Below are positions 1 through 8,498 of a stretch of 64,000 nucleotides of DNA, piece by piece. The notes beneath the pieces were generated by a model. The model was given only the letters and a program-made list of their open reading frames with translations, was not told the DNA's origin and ran no database searches. Every line of letters begins with the position of its first letter. Position 1 is the first letter of the stretch. A program made the position numbers and the translations under genes. Source of the DNA: Ruminococcus sp. YRD2003. GTDB taxonomy: Bacteria > Bacillota > Clostridia > Oscillospirales > Ruminococcaceae. The DNA lies in NCBI GenBank assembly GCA_900109435.1, contig FNZT01000005.1, positions 135,294 to 199,293 of the forward strand, given 5' to 3'.

Positions 1-135
1 GAGGAAGCTGAGAGGCAGAGGCTCGAAGCGGCTAAGAAAGCTGCCGAGGATGCCGAGAGGCAGAGGCTCGAAGCGGCTAAGAAGGCTGCCGAGGAAGCCG
101 AAAGGCAGAGGCTCGAAGCGGCTAAAAAAGCTGCC
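1..135 (+). repeat. Three tandem 45-bp repeats inside a CDS
   Basis: Units at 1-45, 46-90 and 91-135 differ at only a few bases and encode the same 15-residue helical unit (Glu-Glu/Asp-Ala-Glu-Arg-Gln-Arg-Leu-Glu-Ala-Ala-Lys-Lys-Ala-Ala). The array runs off the left edge, so the copy number is unknown. Confidence 0.9.
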
Positions 136-1323
136 GAGGACGCCGAGGAAGCTCCCGCATTCTCCTTCGAGGAGGAGATAAACGTCGTCACTTCTTCGCA
201 GACCGAGGACAGCCTCGGCGGCGAGCCTACCGTTGACGAGCTCATGGCTGCGGCTTTTGCGGCTGTTGCGGCTGAAAACGACACCGATAATGAGGCGGCA
301 GAGACCGCGGATGCTCCCGAGGAAAACGCTGATGCGCCTGAGTCCGACCCTGTCGGAAATATGATAGATACTATCCGCGAGGACGCGGAAAAGAAGCTCT
401 CCGAGCTCGACGAGACTCCCGAGCCCGAGGAGGACGCTCCCGCAGATGAGGAGACCTCCGACAAGCCCGAGAATGAGCAGGAGGACAAGGCGGAAGAACG
501 CAAAAAACGCTTCTTTGAAAAGAAAAAAGCGGGCGAAGAGGAGGCTCCTGCCGAGGATGCCGAGAAACCCAAGGGCAAGATAACCTCTGCGCTCGAAAAA
601 ATAATGGACGAGGACCCCGACGAGATAATCGCTGAGAGAAGCGAAAAAACAGAAGAGGACGAGTCCGATGCCGCGGGCGGCAAAAGCCTCAAAAAACGCC
701 TGTATACCGTCTTCGGGATCGTGTTCGCGGTGCTTGCGTGCGTCGGTCTCGTGACCGTGATCGCTACGGCTGTAAAGCTCCTCGGCTCGTTCACATCGGG
801 CGATTCCAAGAAAACAGGATTCGCCGATGTGGTCTATCCCGCTGTTATCATGGATATCGAGTCATTCGATGAGCCTTCGCAGCTCACCTCCGACCAAGTC
901 ATAACGGCGGCTATATGGTCAATGATAATGTCCGACGGTACGCTCGACAGCTACGAGAAAACGTTCGACGTCGTGAGAGTGCCTGCTGTTGACGTTGAGT
1001 CTTATGCCGTAAAACTCTTCGGCGATGACCTCCCCGAGCTCACTCATACGACCGTGGGACCCGCAGAGTCGAGATTCTACTATAACGAGGAGAAGGAGTC
1101 GTACAATGTTCCGCTCACTCCCGTTACCTTCACTTACTCGCCCGAGATAAAGTCCGTGACCAAGAGCGGCAGCGAGTATACACTGACCGTCGACTACATC
1201 GACGAGCTGCCCGAGTGGCTGCCTAAAACTTCGTCGAAATCCGTCGAGTTCAAGCTCATCCAGACAAGCGAGGGCTATCAGATAAAGTCGATGAAGGTGC
1301 TCTCCGAGAACAACAACATATAA
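1..1323 (+). CDS. Membrane-anchored coiled-coil protein, 3' end only
   Basis: The reading frame is open from base 1, so the start lies outside the window; about 440 residues are visible. The first 45 residues are three near-identical 15-residue repeats rich in Ala, Glu, Lys and Arg, predicted to form a long charged helix or coiled coil. A very acidic Glu/Asp/Pro region follows, then one membrane segment encoded near 700-790, then an outer domain of about 170 residues with alternating hydrophobic strands. The order (cytoplasmic acidic helix, one membrane pass, outer domain) is seen in the sequence. I do not recognise a named family. The gene ends 7 bases before a strong terminator. Confidence 0.75.
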   Translation, partial: EEAERQRLEAAKKAAEDAERQRLEAAKKAAEEAERQRLEAAKKAAEDAEEAPAFSFEEEINVVTSSQTEDSLGGEPTVDELMAAAFAAVAAENDTDNEAAETADAPEENADAPESDPVGNMIDTIREDAEKKLSELDETPEPEEDAPADEETSDKPENEQEDKAEERKKRFFEKKKAGEEEAPAEDAEKPKGKITSALEKIMDEDPDEIIAERSEKTEEDESDAAGGKSLKKRLYTVFGIVFAVLACVGLVTVIATAVKLLGSFTSGDSKKTGFADVVYPAVIMDIESFDEPSQLTSDQVITAAIWSMIMSDGTLDSYEKTFDVVRVPAVDVESYAVKLFGDDLPELTHTTVGPAESRFYYNEEKESYNVPLTPVTFTYSPEIKSVTKSGSEYTLTVDYIDELPEWLPKTSSKSVEFKLIQTSEGYQIKSMKVLSENNNI

Positions 1324-1330
1324 TGAACAT

Positions 1331-1359
1331 GACCGCAGGCTTGTGTCTGCGGTCTTTTT
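1331..1359 (+). terminator. Rho-independent terminator
   Basis: GACCGCAG (1331-1338) pairs with CTGCGGTC (1347-1354), followed by five T. It closes the upstream coiled-coil gene. Confidence 0.85.
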
Positions 1360-1422
1360 CGCCGTGAACCCCCTCCTCCCGATGCTGTTTTTCCGCTTTT
1401 TGAAATTTTTTTCAAAAAATGC

Positions 1423-1451
1423 TTGACAAGCGCTCCGATCTCTGGTATAAT
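1423..1451 (+). promoter_or_regulatory. Promoter of tRNA-Leu
   Basis: TTGACA at 1423-1428 and TATAAT at 1446-1451 are separated by 17 bp, a perfect sigma-A consensus 26 bp ahead of the tRNA. Confidence 0.9.
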
Positions 1452-1477
1452 ATTAAAGCAGTCGATTGATACTGTAT

Positions 1478-1562
1478 GCGAGTGTGCTGGAATAGGCAGA
1501 CAGGCACGTTTGAGGGGCGTGTGTCGACAGACGTATGGGTTCAAGTCCCATTACTCGCACCA
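1478..1562 (+). tRNA. tRNA-Leu, anticodon GAG
   Basis: Full cloverleaf with a long variable arm, as in class II tRNAs. The acceptor arm GCGAGTG (1478-1484) pairs with TACTCGC (1552-1558), ending in a G-T pair. The D stem is CTG/CAG. The anticodon stem is CACGT (1505-1509) with GCGTG (1517-1521), enclosing anticodon GAG at 1512-1514. The T arm contains TTCAAGT. A discriminator A and an encoded CCA follow (1559-1562). The gene has its own consensus promoter and terminator, so it is monocistronic. Confidence 0.95.
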
Positions 1563-1584
1563 GCGTCGAACAGACGCGCAGTTT

Positions 1585-1617
1585 CGCGTTTCACTTCTTG
1601 TGGAACGCGATTTTTTT
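1585..1617 (+). terminator. Terminator of tRNA-Leu
   Basis: A 10-bp stem (1585-1594 with 1600-1609, one G-T pair) with a 5-nt loop, then a run of seven T. Confidence 0.85.
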
Positions 1618-1727
1618 GGCTCACCATAAACGCCGATAAATCGCTCCGTATCCGATGCGGCTGATACGTGATCTCTCGGGTGCTTCCGATCTTACTCAGG
1701 GCACCGCCTCCCCTGCTGTGAAAAGCC

Positions 1728-1756
1728 TTGACTTTATTCGGCTCGCGTGATATAAT
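1728..1756 (+). promoter_or_regulatory. Promoter upstream of the GNAT gene
   Basis: TTGACT at 1728-1733, 17-bp spacer, TATAAT at 1751-1756. It leaves a leader of roughly 140 nt before the chosen start codon. That leader holds an AAGGAG site at 1786-1791 followed by a possible 11-codon peptide from TTG 1799. Confidence 0.8.
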
Positions 1757-1905
1757 GTCTTCAGCGGTCAGTCCGCAATATCTTTAAGGAGAAAGTGTTT
1801 GAAAAATACGATGAAAAAGGAGATAGCAGCGTAAACGGGCGGTTTGCGAATACTATCCCACACAAACCTCCCGTGTCTTGTCAACCATATTCAGGAGGAA
1901 AAATA

Positions 1906-2559
1906 ATGAATAATACCGACATCATCATCCGCAGAGAAAACAAAAACGACTTCTGTGAAGTCGAAAATCTCGCTCGTGAGGCTTTCTGGAACCTCTCGGT
2001 ACCCGGCTGCTTCGAGCACTACTTCATCCATATAATGCGCGATCACCCCGATTTTATCCCCGAGCTCGACTTCGTAGCCGTCGCTGACGGTAAGATCGTC
2101 GGCGCTGTCATGTACTGCAAGTCTAAGCTCGTCGATGAGCAGGGCTGCGTGAAGGATATCGTCACTATGGGTCCGCTGTGCGTGCTCCCCGAGTTCCAGC
2201 GCAGAGGCATCGGCAAGGCTCTGCTTGAGCATACGTTCGCTGTCGCTCGGGATATGGGCTATGATACGGTGGTCAACTTCGGCAACCCCGACAACTACGT
2301 CGCACGCGGCTACAAGAGCTGCAAGAAGTTCAACGTCTGCTTCGAGGGGGATGTCTTCCCTGCCGCGCTCCTCGTCAAAGAGCTGACCGACGGTGCTCTC
2401 GACGGCAGAAAGTGGTTCTATCACCCGTCCGATGTTGACGCTCCGTGCGACGACGAGAAGGCTGTTGCCGAGTTCGATGCGCTCTTCCCGCCAAAGGTGA
2501 AGGGCTGGCAGCCAAGCCAGGAGGAGTTCTGGATACACAGTCACTCTGCGATAACCTGA
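1906..2559 (+). CDS. GNAT-family N-acetyltransferase
   Basis: A 217-residue protein that transfers an acetyl group from acetyl-CoA to an unknown amine. The acetyl-CoA pyrophosphate-binding motif is visible in the centre (QRRGIGKALLEH), preceded by a strand ending in GPLCVLPE and followed by the G-Y/F-near-C-terminal pattern typical of GNAT folds. The C-terminal 70 residues extend beyond a minimal GNAT domain, as in the YhbS-like group. I chose ATG 1906 because AGGAGG lies 7 bp upstream. A GTG at 1795 is in frame but would add 37 residues unlike the family. The substrate cannot be inferred. Confidence 0.85.
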   Translation: MNNTDIIIRRENKNDFCEVENLAREAFWNLSVPGCFEHYFIHIMRDHPDFIPELDFVAVADGKIVGAVMYCKSKLVDEQGCVKDIVTMGPLCVLPEFQRRGIGKALLEHTFAVARDMGYDTVVNFGNPDNYVARGYKSCKKFNVCFEGDVFPAALLVKELTDGALDGRKWFYHPSDVDAPCDDEKAVAEFDALFPPKVKGWQPSQEEFWIHSHSAIT

Positions 2560-2576
2560 TAACAAATAGTAAAGAA

Positions 2577-2613
2577 ATGACCGACGGAGGGGTTCTTCCG
2601 CCGGTCATTCTTT
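2577..2613 (+). terminator. Terminator after the GNAT gene
   Basis: ATGACCG (2577-2583) pairs with CGGTCAT (2602-2608) with further inner pairing, followed by a T-rich tail. Confidence 0.75.
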
Positions 2614-2768
2614 ATCGGGAATAATCGTTAATTACGATGCTTTATTAATAAATATATAACATTTCTGTTGCGATATCCACTAAAATGGCTTCCTCTCTTT
2701 GTGCGTTTTGCCTAAAAGGATCCGCGATAATTCTACGACTGACTGACAGGCGAATTCACCAAATCCGC
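2614..2768. other. AT-rich spacer, no gene seen
   Basis: AT-rich stretch between the GNAT terminator and the cellulase promoter. I see no coding potential and no recognisable RNA in it. Confidence 0.5.
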
Positions 2769-2797
2769 TTGACTTCTTTAGTGCAATATGATAAAAT
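2769..2797 (+). promoter_or_regulatory. Promoter of the GH5-dockerin gene
   Basis: TTGACT at 2769-2774, 17-bp spacer, TAAAAT at 2792-2797, leaving an untranslated leader of about 70 nt. Confidence 0.8.
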
Positions 2798-2875
2798 CAA
2801 GACAGGCATTAAGCCATGGCGGCTTCCTGCACTGTGTCGCCAAATGGAAAATTACAAATCTATGGGAGGGTATTT

Positions 2876-5110
2876 ATGCTAAAAAACAAATTCATCTCAA
2901 GAGCTGTGAGCACCGTCGCTTCAATCGCTATGGTGTTCACCTCGATCCCGTCCATCAATGTTATGGACAAGGCTGTTGCCGCTGATACGATGACAGCTTT
3001 CGAGATCACCGAGAACATGAAGGTCGGCTGGAATCTCGGAAACACCCTTGACGCCAAGGCGGGCGACAAGAACGGAGACTATGCTACAGCAGGTCTCGAA
3101 ACCGAGACTTCATGGGGCTGCCCCAAGGCTAACCAGCAGCTGTTCGACGCTATCAAGGCTAAGGGATTCAACACTGTCCGCGTTCCTACAACATGGTTCC
3201 AGCACCTCGACGCCGACAACAACATTGACCCCGAGTGGATGGCTCGTGTCAAGGAAGTTGTTGACTACGGTATCAAGAACGATATGTACATCATCCTTAA
3301 TGTTCACCACGAGAACTGGATAAACCGCGCTGATTTCGCCAACGCTTACGACGAGATGCAGCCCAAGCTCATGAAGATCTGGACTCAGATCGCTACCGAG
3401 TTCAAGGACTACGACCAGCACCTCATCTTCGAGTGCATGAACGAGCCCCGTGCAGCAGGTACAGACCACGAGTGGTGGGCTGCTGAGCCTGTTCCCGAGT
3501 GCGAGGTCATCAACAAGCTCGAGGCTGACTTCGTAAAGCTCATCAGAGGCATGGACGGTCCTTACGCAAAGACCCGTCTCCTCATGCTCCCCGGCTACGT
3601 TGCTTCCGCTGAGCAGACATTCCTCAAGGAGATAAAGCTCCCCGAGAACGACAAGTATCTCGCAGTTTCTATCCACGCTTATACTCCTTATGACTTCACA
3701 ATGAACACCGCCGTTGAGGACCATTCAACTTTCACAGGTGCTTACGCTCAGAACCTCGCTGATACTCTTCAGGGTATGCGCGACCTCTTCATCGAGAAGG
3801 ATATCCCCGTTGTAATCGGTGAGATGGGTACTTCAAACTTCGGCAACACAGAGGCTCGCGTTGCTTGGACTACACAGTACTTCACAACTACAAAGAAGTA
3901 CGGCATCCCCTGCTGTCTCTGGGACAACAACACTGTTGAGAACCCCAAGGACCCCGGCGAGTGCCACGGCTACATCAACCGTACAACAGGTGAATGGCAC
4001 GAGGCAAGCCTCCCCATCATCAACAAGATGATGGAGATAATGAACGATGATTCTATCGTCTGGGGCAGCGAGGGCAAGGCTCCCACATACACACATCAGG
4101 ACCTCTCCGCAGGTAAGGTATTCAGAGACGAGGCTATCGAGATAGATGCTTCCAAGTCCAAGACCTACGAGAACACAACTCCCGGTCAGGAGATCGCTTG
4201 GAGCGAGCTCGAGGGCAAGGAAGTTGCTATCAAGTTCACAGGCACAACTCCCGTACTCGCATTCTCAGATGCTGAATACGGCAACTGGACAGAGTTCAAG
4301 CCCTACACAGTTGACGAGGAGAACGGCATCGCTTACTACCTCGTAAGCCAGCAGCTCCCCGCAGCATGGCAGGATCTCTCCACTGTTAACCATATGCAGG
4401 CAAGAACTGACAAGGTTACTACTATCGAGAAGATGGTCATCCTCAACGCTCCCGAGGTACAGATAGACGTACCCGTTGACAAGACCAAAAAGTACAAGAT
4501 CGACTTTGCAAACGCTCCCAAGGACGAGGGCAGCCTCGTTCTCTACTTCGAGGGCGAGCCCAATACTATTACCAACGGCGCTGTTGGATTCAACGGCGAC
4601 GGCTGGGAAGAGGTAAAGTGGGAAGGCAAGACCGATGCTGACGGTAAGCTCACTGTTGAGATCGACCGCACAAAGTTCCCCGCAGACCTCAAGTCCGCTG
4701 AGTGCCAGATCTGGTATCAGCCCGAGCTCGTTGATATGAAGGACTATGATTTCTCTGCAGAACAGCCCGGCACAGTTGTATCCACCACAGAAACAACTAC
4801 AACAGAAACCACAACAATTACAACAGCTACAACAACAGCTGATTCGTCTCTTGCAACTACTACTACTGAGGGCGATGTTCTCAGCGTAACTGTTATCGGT
4901 GACGCTAACCTCGACAATAAGTGCACCGTTGCCGATGCTGTTGCTATCCTCCAGCATATCGCCAACAAGGATAAGTATGAGCTCAAGGCTCAGGGTAAGG
5001 TAAATGCTGACGTTGACGGTCAGAGCGGTATCACTGCTAACGACGCTCTCATTATCCAGAGAGTTGACGCCGGCGTCCTCACCGAAAAAGACCTTCCGCT
5101 CGCAGGCTGA
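2876..5110 (+). CDS. Secreted GH5 endoglucanase with C-terminal dockerin
   Basis: A 744-residue secreted enzyme that cleaves beta-1,4-glucan, attached to a cellulosome through its dockerin. A signal peptide covers about residues 1-36. The GH5 domain (about 40-400) opens with the KVGWNLGNTLDA motif of subfamily-4-like cellulases. The acid/base is Glu190 in MNEPR and the nucleophile is Glu316 in VIGEMG. Two beta-sandwich-like segments (about 405-635) look like substrate-binding or accessory modules. A Thr/Glu linker follows, then a dockerin (about 675-744) with two calcium-loop repeats beginning GDANLDNKCTVADAV and ADVDGQSGITANDA. ATG 2876 follows GGGAGGG; an in-frame upstream ATG at 2816 is rejected because it would mask the signal peptide. 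Codon use is strongly biased (GCT, GTT, AAG), suggesting high expression. Confidence 0.93.
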   Translation: MLKNKFISRAVSTVASIAMVFTSIPSINVMDKAVAADTMTAFEITENMKVGWNLGNTLDAKAGDKNGDYATAGLETETSWGCPKANQQLFDAIKAKGFNTVRVPTTWFQHLDADNNIDPEWMARVKEVVDYGIKNDMYIILNVHHENWINRADFANAYDEMQPKLMKIWTQIATEFKDYDQHLIFECMNEPRAAGTDHEWWAAEPVPECEVINKLEADFVKLIRGMDGPYAKTRLLMLPGYVASAEQTFLKEIKLPENDKYLAVSIHAYTPYDFTMNTAVEDHSTFTGAYAQNLADTLQGMRDLFIEKDIPVVIGEMGTSNFGNTEARVAWTTQYFTTTKKYGIPCCLWDNNTVENPKDPGECHGYINRTTGEWHEASLPIINKMMEIMNDDSIVWGSEGKAPTYTHQDLSAGKVFRDEAIEIDASKSKTYENTTPGQEIAWSELEGKEVAIKFTGTTPVLAFSDAEYGNWTEFKPYTVDEENGIAYYLVSQQLPAAWQDLSTVNHMQARTDKVTTIEKMVILNAPEVQIDVPVDKTKKYKIDFANAPKDEGSLVLYFEGEPNTITNGAVGFNGDGWEEVKWEGKTDADGKLTVEIDRTKFPADLKSAECQIWYQPELVDMKDYDFSAEQPGTVVSTTETTTTETTTITTATTTADSSLATTTTEGDVLSVTVIGDANLDNKCTVADAVAILQHIANKDKYELKAQGKVNADVDGQSGITANDALIIQRVDAGVLTEKDLPLAG

Positions 5111-5149
5111 GCCCGATAATTCGGATATACACTCTATCATATTAAAGTG

Positions 5150-5240
5150 CCGCGCCAATAAGGGCTGCACCTATACGTAAGTATTACGGGATATGTATCG
5201 GGGGAAACCTTTCTGAAGAAAGGTTTCCCCCGAACCCATT
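5150..5240. repeat. Palindromic interspersed element, copy 1 (half element)
   Basis: Starts with CCGCGCC and the TAAGGGCTG arm and runs into a hairpin of GGGGGAAACC against GGTTTCCCCC. The left arm matches, base for base at most positions, the arms of the full copy at 26404-26524. The right arm here is replaced after the hairpin. The element sits 40 bp after the cellulase stop and may act as its terminator. Confidence 0.8.
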
Positions 5241-5258
5241 TCCAAAGACTTTTAGTCC

Positions 5259-5343
5259 AAATTTTGCCCCTATGGGGTACTCTCCTGATACGAAAAGAGT
5301 AAATCTTTCTTTTCAATGAGAGTACCCCATAGGGGCAAAATTT
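5259..5343. repeat. 26-bp perfect inverted repeat
   Basis: Arms 5259-5284 and 5318-5343 are exact reverse complements, separated by a 33-nt loop. Each arm itself contains a CCCCTATGGGG near-palindrome. Weaker complementarity continues outward on both sides. It lies between convergent genes. The rest of the interval to 5445 has no gene. Confidence 0.9.
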
Positions 5344-5445
5344 AATTTGAAAGTTTTAGGAAAGGAGTTTGAGGGTGACTCCCCGCAGTGCGTGCGTAAG
5401 CGGAGAGCGTGTCCAAGTGGGACAGCCTCACCGACATATCCCTTT

Positions 5446-6771
5446 TTATTCTTCGTCTTCGTCCCTGACCTCGGTGTGGAGCTTTTTCACGCGGCAGAGC
5501 TCAACACGGTGGTGGTGTATCTCAAGCACGTCGATGCGCAGCCCATCACATTCGAGATAGGTCTTGGAGCCGTCCTTGGGTATCTCACCGAGTCCCGCGA
5601 TGACGTAACCGCCGAAGGTATCGAACTTATCGGCGGGGAGCGTTATGCCGAGCTCCTCACAGACCTCGCTCAGCGGCATTATTCCAGGGATGAGCCACTG
5701 GTCGTCGGCTATCTGCTCGAATTCCGCCTCAGATTCGCCCGTTTCGTCGTCGTCGAACTCACTTACGAGCTGTTCAACGAGGTCGGTAACGGTGACGATA
5801 CCCGTCATACCGCCGTATTCGTCCACGACCACAGCGAAGTGGTCGGCGCCTTTTTTCTTCATCTGAGCGAAGAGAGCGTCCGCTTTCATGCCCTCGTGGA
5901 CGAAGTACGGCTCATGTACGGCGTGAGCCATGATGTTATCGCGGCTCTTGTTGTCAAGGCGGAAGTAGTCCTTGGCATTGAGGATACCGATGACATTGTC
6001 CACGCTTTCGCCGCATATCGGGAATACGGAGTGGCGGGTGCGGTGGATAGTTTCCTCCCACGTCTCGACGGGGTCGCTGCTCCAGAGCACGGAAACGTCG
6101 GTGCGGTGGGTGCAGACCTGCTCGGCGGTAGTATCATCGAATGCGAAAACGTTCTTGATGATGCGGTTCTCGTCCTCGTCGATAGTGCCTTTTTCGGCGC
6201 CCGCGTCGGACATCATCAATATTTCCTCCTCGGTAACAGTATCCTCCTCCTTGTTCGGGTCGACGCCGAACAAGCGGAGAACGACGTTGGTGGAGATATT
6301 GAGTATCCACACCAGCGGAGCGAACAGCACCTGAGTAAAGCGTATCAGCCCTGCCATACCGAGCGCGAGCTTCTCGGAGTATTTCATCGCGAGGCGCTTG
6401 GGGACGAGCTCGCTGAAAACGAGCGTAATGTACGCGAGCAGGAGCGTTATCGCGATGACCGAGACTGTACGCAGCACGCCTTCGGGGAAACCGATACCCG
6501 CTTTCATTATGACAGCGGTGAGGCGCTCCGAGAAGTTATCGGCAGCGAACGCCGCACCGATAAAGCCCGAGAGAGTGATAGCGACTTGTATCGTCGCGAG
6601 GAAGCGGGCCGGCTGACTTGTAAGTTTTTTAAGCTTGACAGCTTTTTTGTTGCCGCTTGCGGCGAGCTTGTCGAGCTTTGCGTCGTTTACAGAGATCACC
6701 GCGATCTCAGCGCAGGCGAAAGCGGCGTTGAGAGCGATGAGCACGATTTGCAGAATTATCTGCCCTAACAT
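5446..6771 (-). CDS. CNNM/CorC-type transporter (hemolysin family)
   Basis: A 441-residue membrane protein of the CNNM/CorC family, usually tied to magnesium or cobalt efflux. The N-terminal DUF21/CNNM membrane domain (about 1-190) has hydrophobic helices and the TLVFSELVPKRLA motif. It is followed by a paired CBS domain (about 205-325) and a C-terminal CorC_HlyC domain (about 345-430). The start is fixed by GGAGG 7 bp upstream. A consensus promoter lies about 190 bp upstream, leaving a long leader that looks structured (6772-6954). The transported ion cannot be settled from sequence. Confidence 0.9.
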   Translation of the reverse strand: MLGQIILQIVLIALNAAFACAEIAVISVNDAKLDKLAASGNKKAVKLKKLTSQPARFLATIQVAITLSGFIGAAFAADNFSERLTAVIMKAGIGFPEGVLRTVSVIAITLLLAYITLVFSELVPKRLAMKYSEKLALGMAGLIRFTQVLFAPLVWILNISTNVVLRLFGVDPNKEEDTVTEEEILMMSDAGAEKGTIDEDENRIIKNVFAFDDTTAEQVCTHRTDVSVLWSSDPVETWEETIHRTRHSVFPICGESVDNVIGILNAKDYFRLDNKSRDNIMAHAVHEPYFVHEGMKADALFAQMKKKGADHFAVVVDEYGGMTGIVTVTDLVEQLVSEFDDDETGESEAEFEQIADDQWLIPGIMPLSEVCEELGITLPADKFDTFGGYVIAGLGEIPKDGSKTYLECDGLRIDVLEIHHHRVELCRVKKLHTEVRDEDEE

Positions 6772-6954
6772 AATTATCCTCCGTTATTATCAGTAGTCAA
6801 AAACAAGCACGAAAAGGCATAGCCTATAACCTGAATGGGAACAGACCATGCCTTGAGATATCGGATATAACAAAGGAATATCGGTAATAACACCCGTCAG
6901 GGGTACTGTCCATTAAGATTCTCACCTCCGAAGCTGATTTCAGATAAAAACATT
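6772..6954 (-). promoter_or_regulatory. Long structured leader of the CorC gene, candidate riboswitch
   Basis: Read on the minus strand, about 180 nt separate the promoter from the start codon. The leader begins with a GGAGGTGAG segment, has a small ACCCCTGACGGGT hairpin, and near its end has a GGCATGG/CTATGCC stem followed by TTTT that resembles a terminator. Position and ending fit a metal-sensing riboswitch such as the M-box, which often precedes CorC genes. I could not match the canonical M-box core, so the class is left open. Confidence 0.45.
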
Positions 6955-6960
6955 AATAGT

Positions 6961-6989
6961 ATCATATCATAAAAAACGCAGCTTGTCAA
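6961..6989 (-). promoter_or_regulatory. Promoter of the CorC gene
   Basis: On the minus strand TTGACA (6984-6989), 17-bp spacer, TATGAT (6961-6966). Confidence 0.85.
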
Positions 6990-6994
6990 GTAGC

Positions 6995-7012
6995 GGCGCA
7001 TTCCGTGCGCCC
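6995..7012. repeat. REP-like hairpin, copy 1
   Basis: GGCGCA (6995-7000), loop TTCCG, TGCGCC (7006-7011). It is the reverse complement of the hairpin at 42205-42223 and related to the one at 59311-59329. A CCCTAC-type end follows, as in the other copies. Confidence 0.7.
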
Positions 7013-7083
7013 GCGCCCTACAAAATGCCCTGCCGCCCGCCATTATTATCATTTGATTTCCAGCAATTTTCACACTGTCGCAC

Positions 7084-7112
7084 TTGACTTATTTTTTGAT
7101 TTAGTATATAAT
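7084..7112 (+). promoter_or_regulatory. Promoter of the SGNH-dockerin gene
   Basis: TTGACT at 7084-7089, 17-bp spacer, TATAAT at 7107-7112. Confidence 0.85.
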
Positions 7113-7159
7113 TTTAATACAGCGGACTTGTTCCGCCGAAAGAAACAGGAGGAAAAAAT

Positions 7160-8494
7160 ATGAAAAAAATACTGTCCGCGATCATGTCAGCGGCAATAGC
7201 GGTGTCAGCAGCACTTCCCTTTTCGGGAACAGCCGCCGCCGCTGAAGATATCAGCAGCATAGTAGTCCTCGGAGACAGCATAGCTTCGGGCTACGGACTT
7301 GCAGAGGGCGAAAAGACCTACGGCGAGATAGTCGGCAATTACTACGGCGCCAAGACCGACAACTACGCTAAATCGGGCGATGCCACGACCGACCTCATCG
7401 CCGCGCTCGAATCTCCCACCACGGAGCTGTCTGCCTCGATAAAGGGAGCGGACTATGTGATAGTATCCGTCGGCGGCAATGATATGCTGCAATATGCGTC
7501 GAATTACCTGCTCAAAGTCTGCGCTAATGTCGGAGTGCTGAAGAGCGGCTACACAAAGGCAGATATCCCCGAGAAGCCCACCTTTGCGGACCTCGACCGC
7601 CTTGTTGACAGAGAGGCTCTGAAGACCTATGCGTCCGAGAATCCCGTGCCGATGAACTCGAATATCCAGAAGCTGCGCGGCAACATGGTATTCAAGAAGG
7701 CAGATCATGCTGCATATGACTGTATTATCGAAACGCGCGTTATCCCGAACATCAAGAAGATAAACGCCGATATCGAGGCGCTGAATCCCGAGGCGAAGGT
7801 GGTATATCAGACCATATACGACCCCGCCCAGTTCGAGGAGGAATACTACAAAGCGACCTATACAGGCAACGCTCTCAAGGTCATGAACCTTCTCAGACCC
7901 GTATTCGGAGCGGTGACCGAGTCCTTCCGCGAACAGCTTATGGAGGCTGACCTCGGCGGCGCGCTCATCGCAGACGTATACACAGACTTTACCTCTCTCG
8001 ACGATTCGGGCGCGAAGTACAGCTGGTACTTCACCAATATGCAGAGAGACCGCTCCGAAATGGACTTCCACCCCACACAGGCGGGACACGTAGCGATAGC
8101 GGCAAAGGTCATTGACACTATAGGTACCAAGGACAAAGGCGGCGACCTCATAGTTCAGACCTACGACAAGCTTGCCGACAAGGCAGGCTATCCAGCCGCG
8201 GCACTTGCAACGTACAATAAGGTCGCAGCGACAACAGCTCCCGAGGAAAGCGGCATTAAGCTCGGCGACCCCAACGGCGACGGCAATATAGACGCCAAGG
8301 ACTCATCGTTCATACTCACAGCATACTCGAAGTCGTCAACGGGCGCAGACACGGGCTTGTCGGCAGAGCAGAAGAAGGCAGCCAATGTAAACGGCGATGC
8401 CCTCATCGACGCTAAGGACGCCTCGGCGATACTCGGCTACTACTCCTACATCTCGACAGGCGGTACAAAGAGCCTGCCCGAATATCTCGCATAA
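7160..8494 (+). CDS. Secreted SGNH/GDSL esterase with dockerin
   Basis: A 444-residue secreted hydrolase, probably an esterase acting on acylated polysaccharide. A signal peptide covers about residues 1-28. The catalytic serine is Ser40 in GDSIASGYG. The GGND block is at about 105-108, and the Asp-Phe-His-Pro block with catalytic Asp302 and His304 is in the C-terminal part of the domain. The last 75 residues form a dockerin with two calcium loops (NGDGNIDAKDSS and NGDALIDAKDAS). This dockerin differs clearly from that of the GH5 enzyme and resembles that of the CAP protein at 26545-27336. GGAGG precedes the ATG. The actual ester substrate is unknown. Confidence 0.9.
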   Translation: MKKILSAIMSAAIAVSAALPFSGTAAAAEDISSIVVLGDSIASGYGLAEGEKTYGEIVGNYYGAKTDNYAKSGDATTDLIAALESPTTELSASIKGADYVIVSVGGNDMLQYASNYLLKVCANVGVLKSGYTKADIPEKPTFADLDRLVDREALKTYASENPVPMNSNIQKLRGNMVFKKADHAAYDCIIETRVIPNIKKINADIEALNPEAKVVYQTIYDPAQFEEEYYKATYTGNALKVMNLLRPVFGAVTESFREQLMEADLGGALIADVYTDFTSLDDSGAKYSWYFTNMQRDRSEMDFHPTQAGHVAIAAKVIDTIGTKDKGGDLIVQTYDKLADKAGYPAAALATYNKVAATTAPEESGIKLGDPNGDGNIDAKDSSFILTAYSKSSTGADTGLSAEQKKAANVNGDALIDAKDASAILGYYSYISTGGTKSLPEYLA

Positions 8495-8498
8495 AAAT

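Noticed and set aside
1..135. Tandem repeats as a CRISPR or satellite array
   Set aside because: Units are contiguous without spacers and stay in the reading frame of a coiled-coil protein.
1423..1664. Short open frames around the tRNA
   Set aside because: They run through the tRNA-Leu and its terminator; not protein-like.
4265..5170. Open frame of 301 codons on the minus strand
   Set aside because: Antisense to the cellulase linker and dockerin; the Thr-rich linker yields a Val/Cys-rich shadow. No start signals.
5347..6768. Open frame of 473 codons on the plus strand
   Set aside because: Exact antisense of the CorC gene, with no ribosome binding site and shadow-like composition; a by-product of GC-rich third positions.
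6772..6954. Calling the CorC leader an M-box outright
   Set aside because: The expected conserved core blocks of the M-box could not be found by eye, so only a generic structured-leader call is kept.
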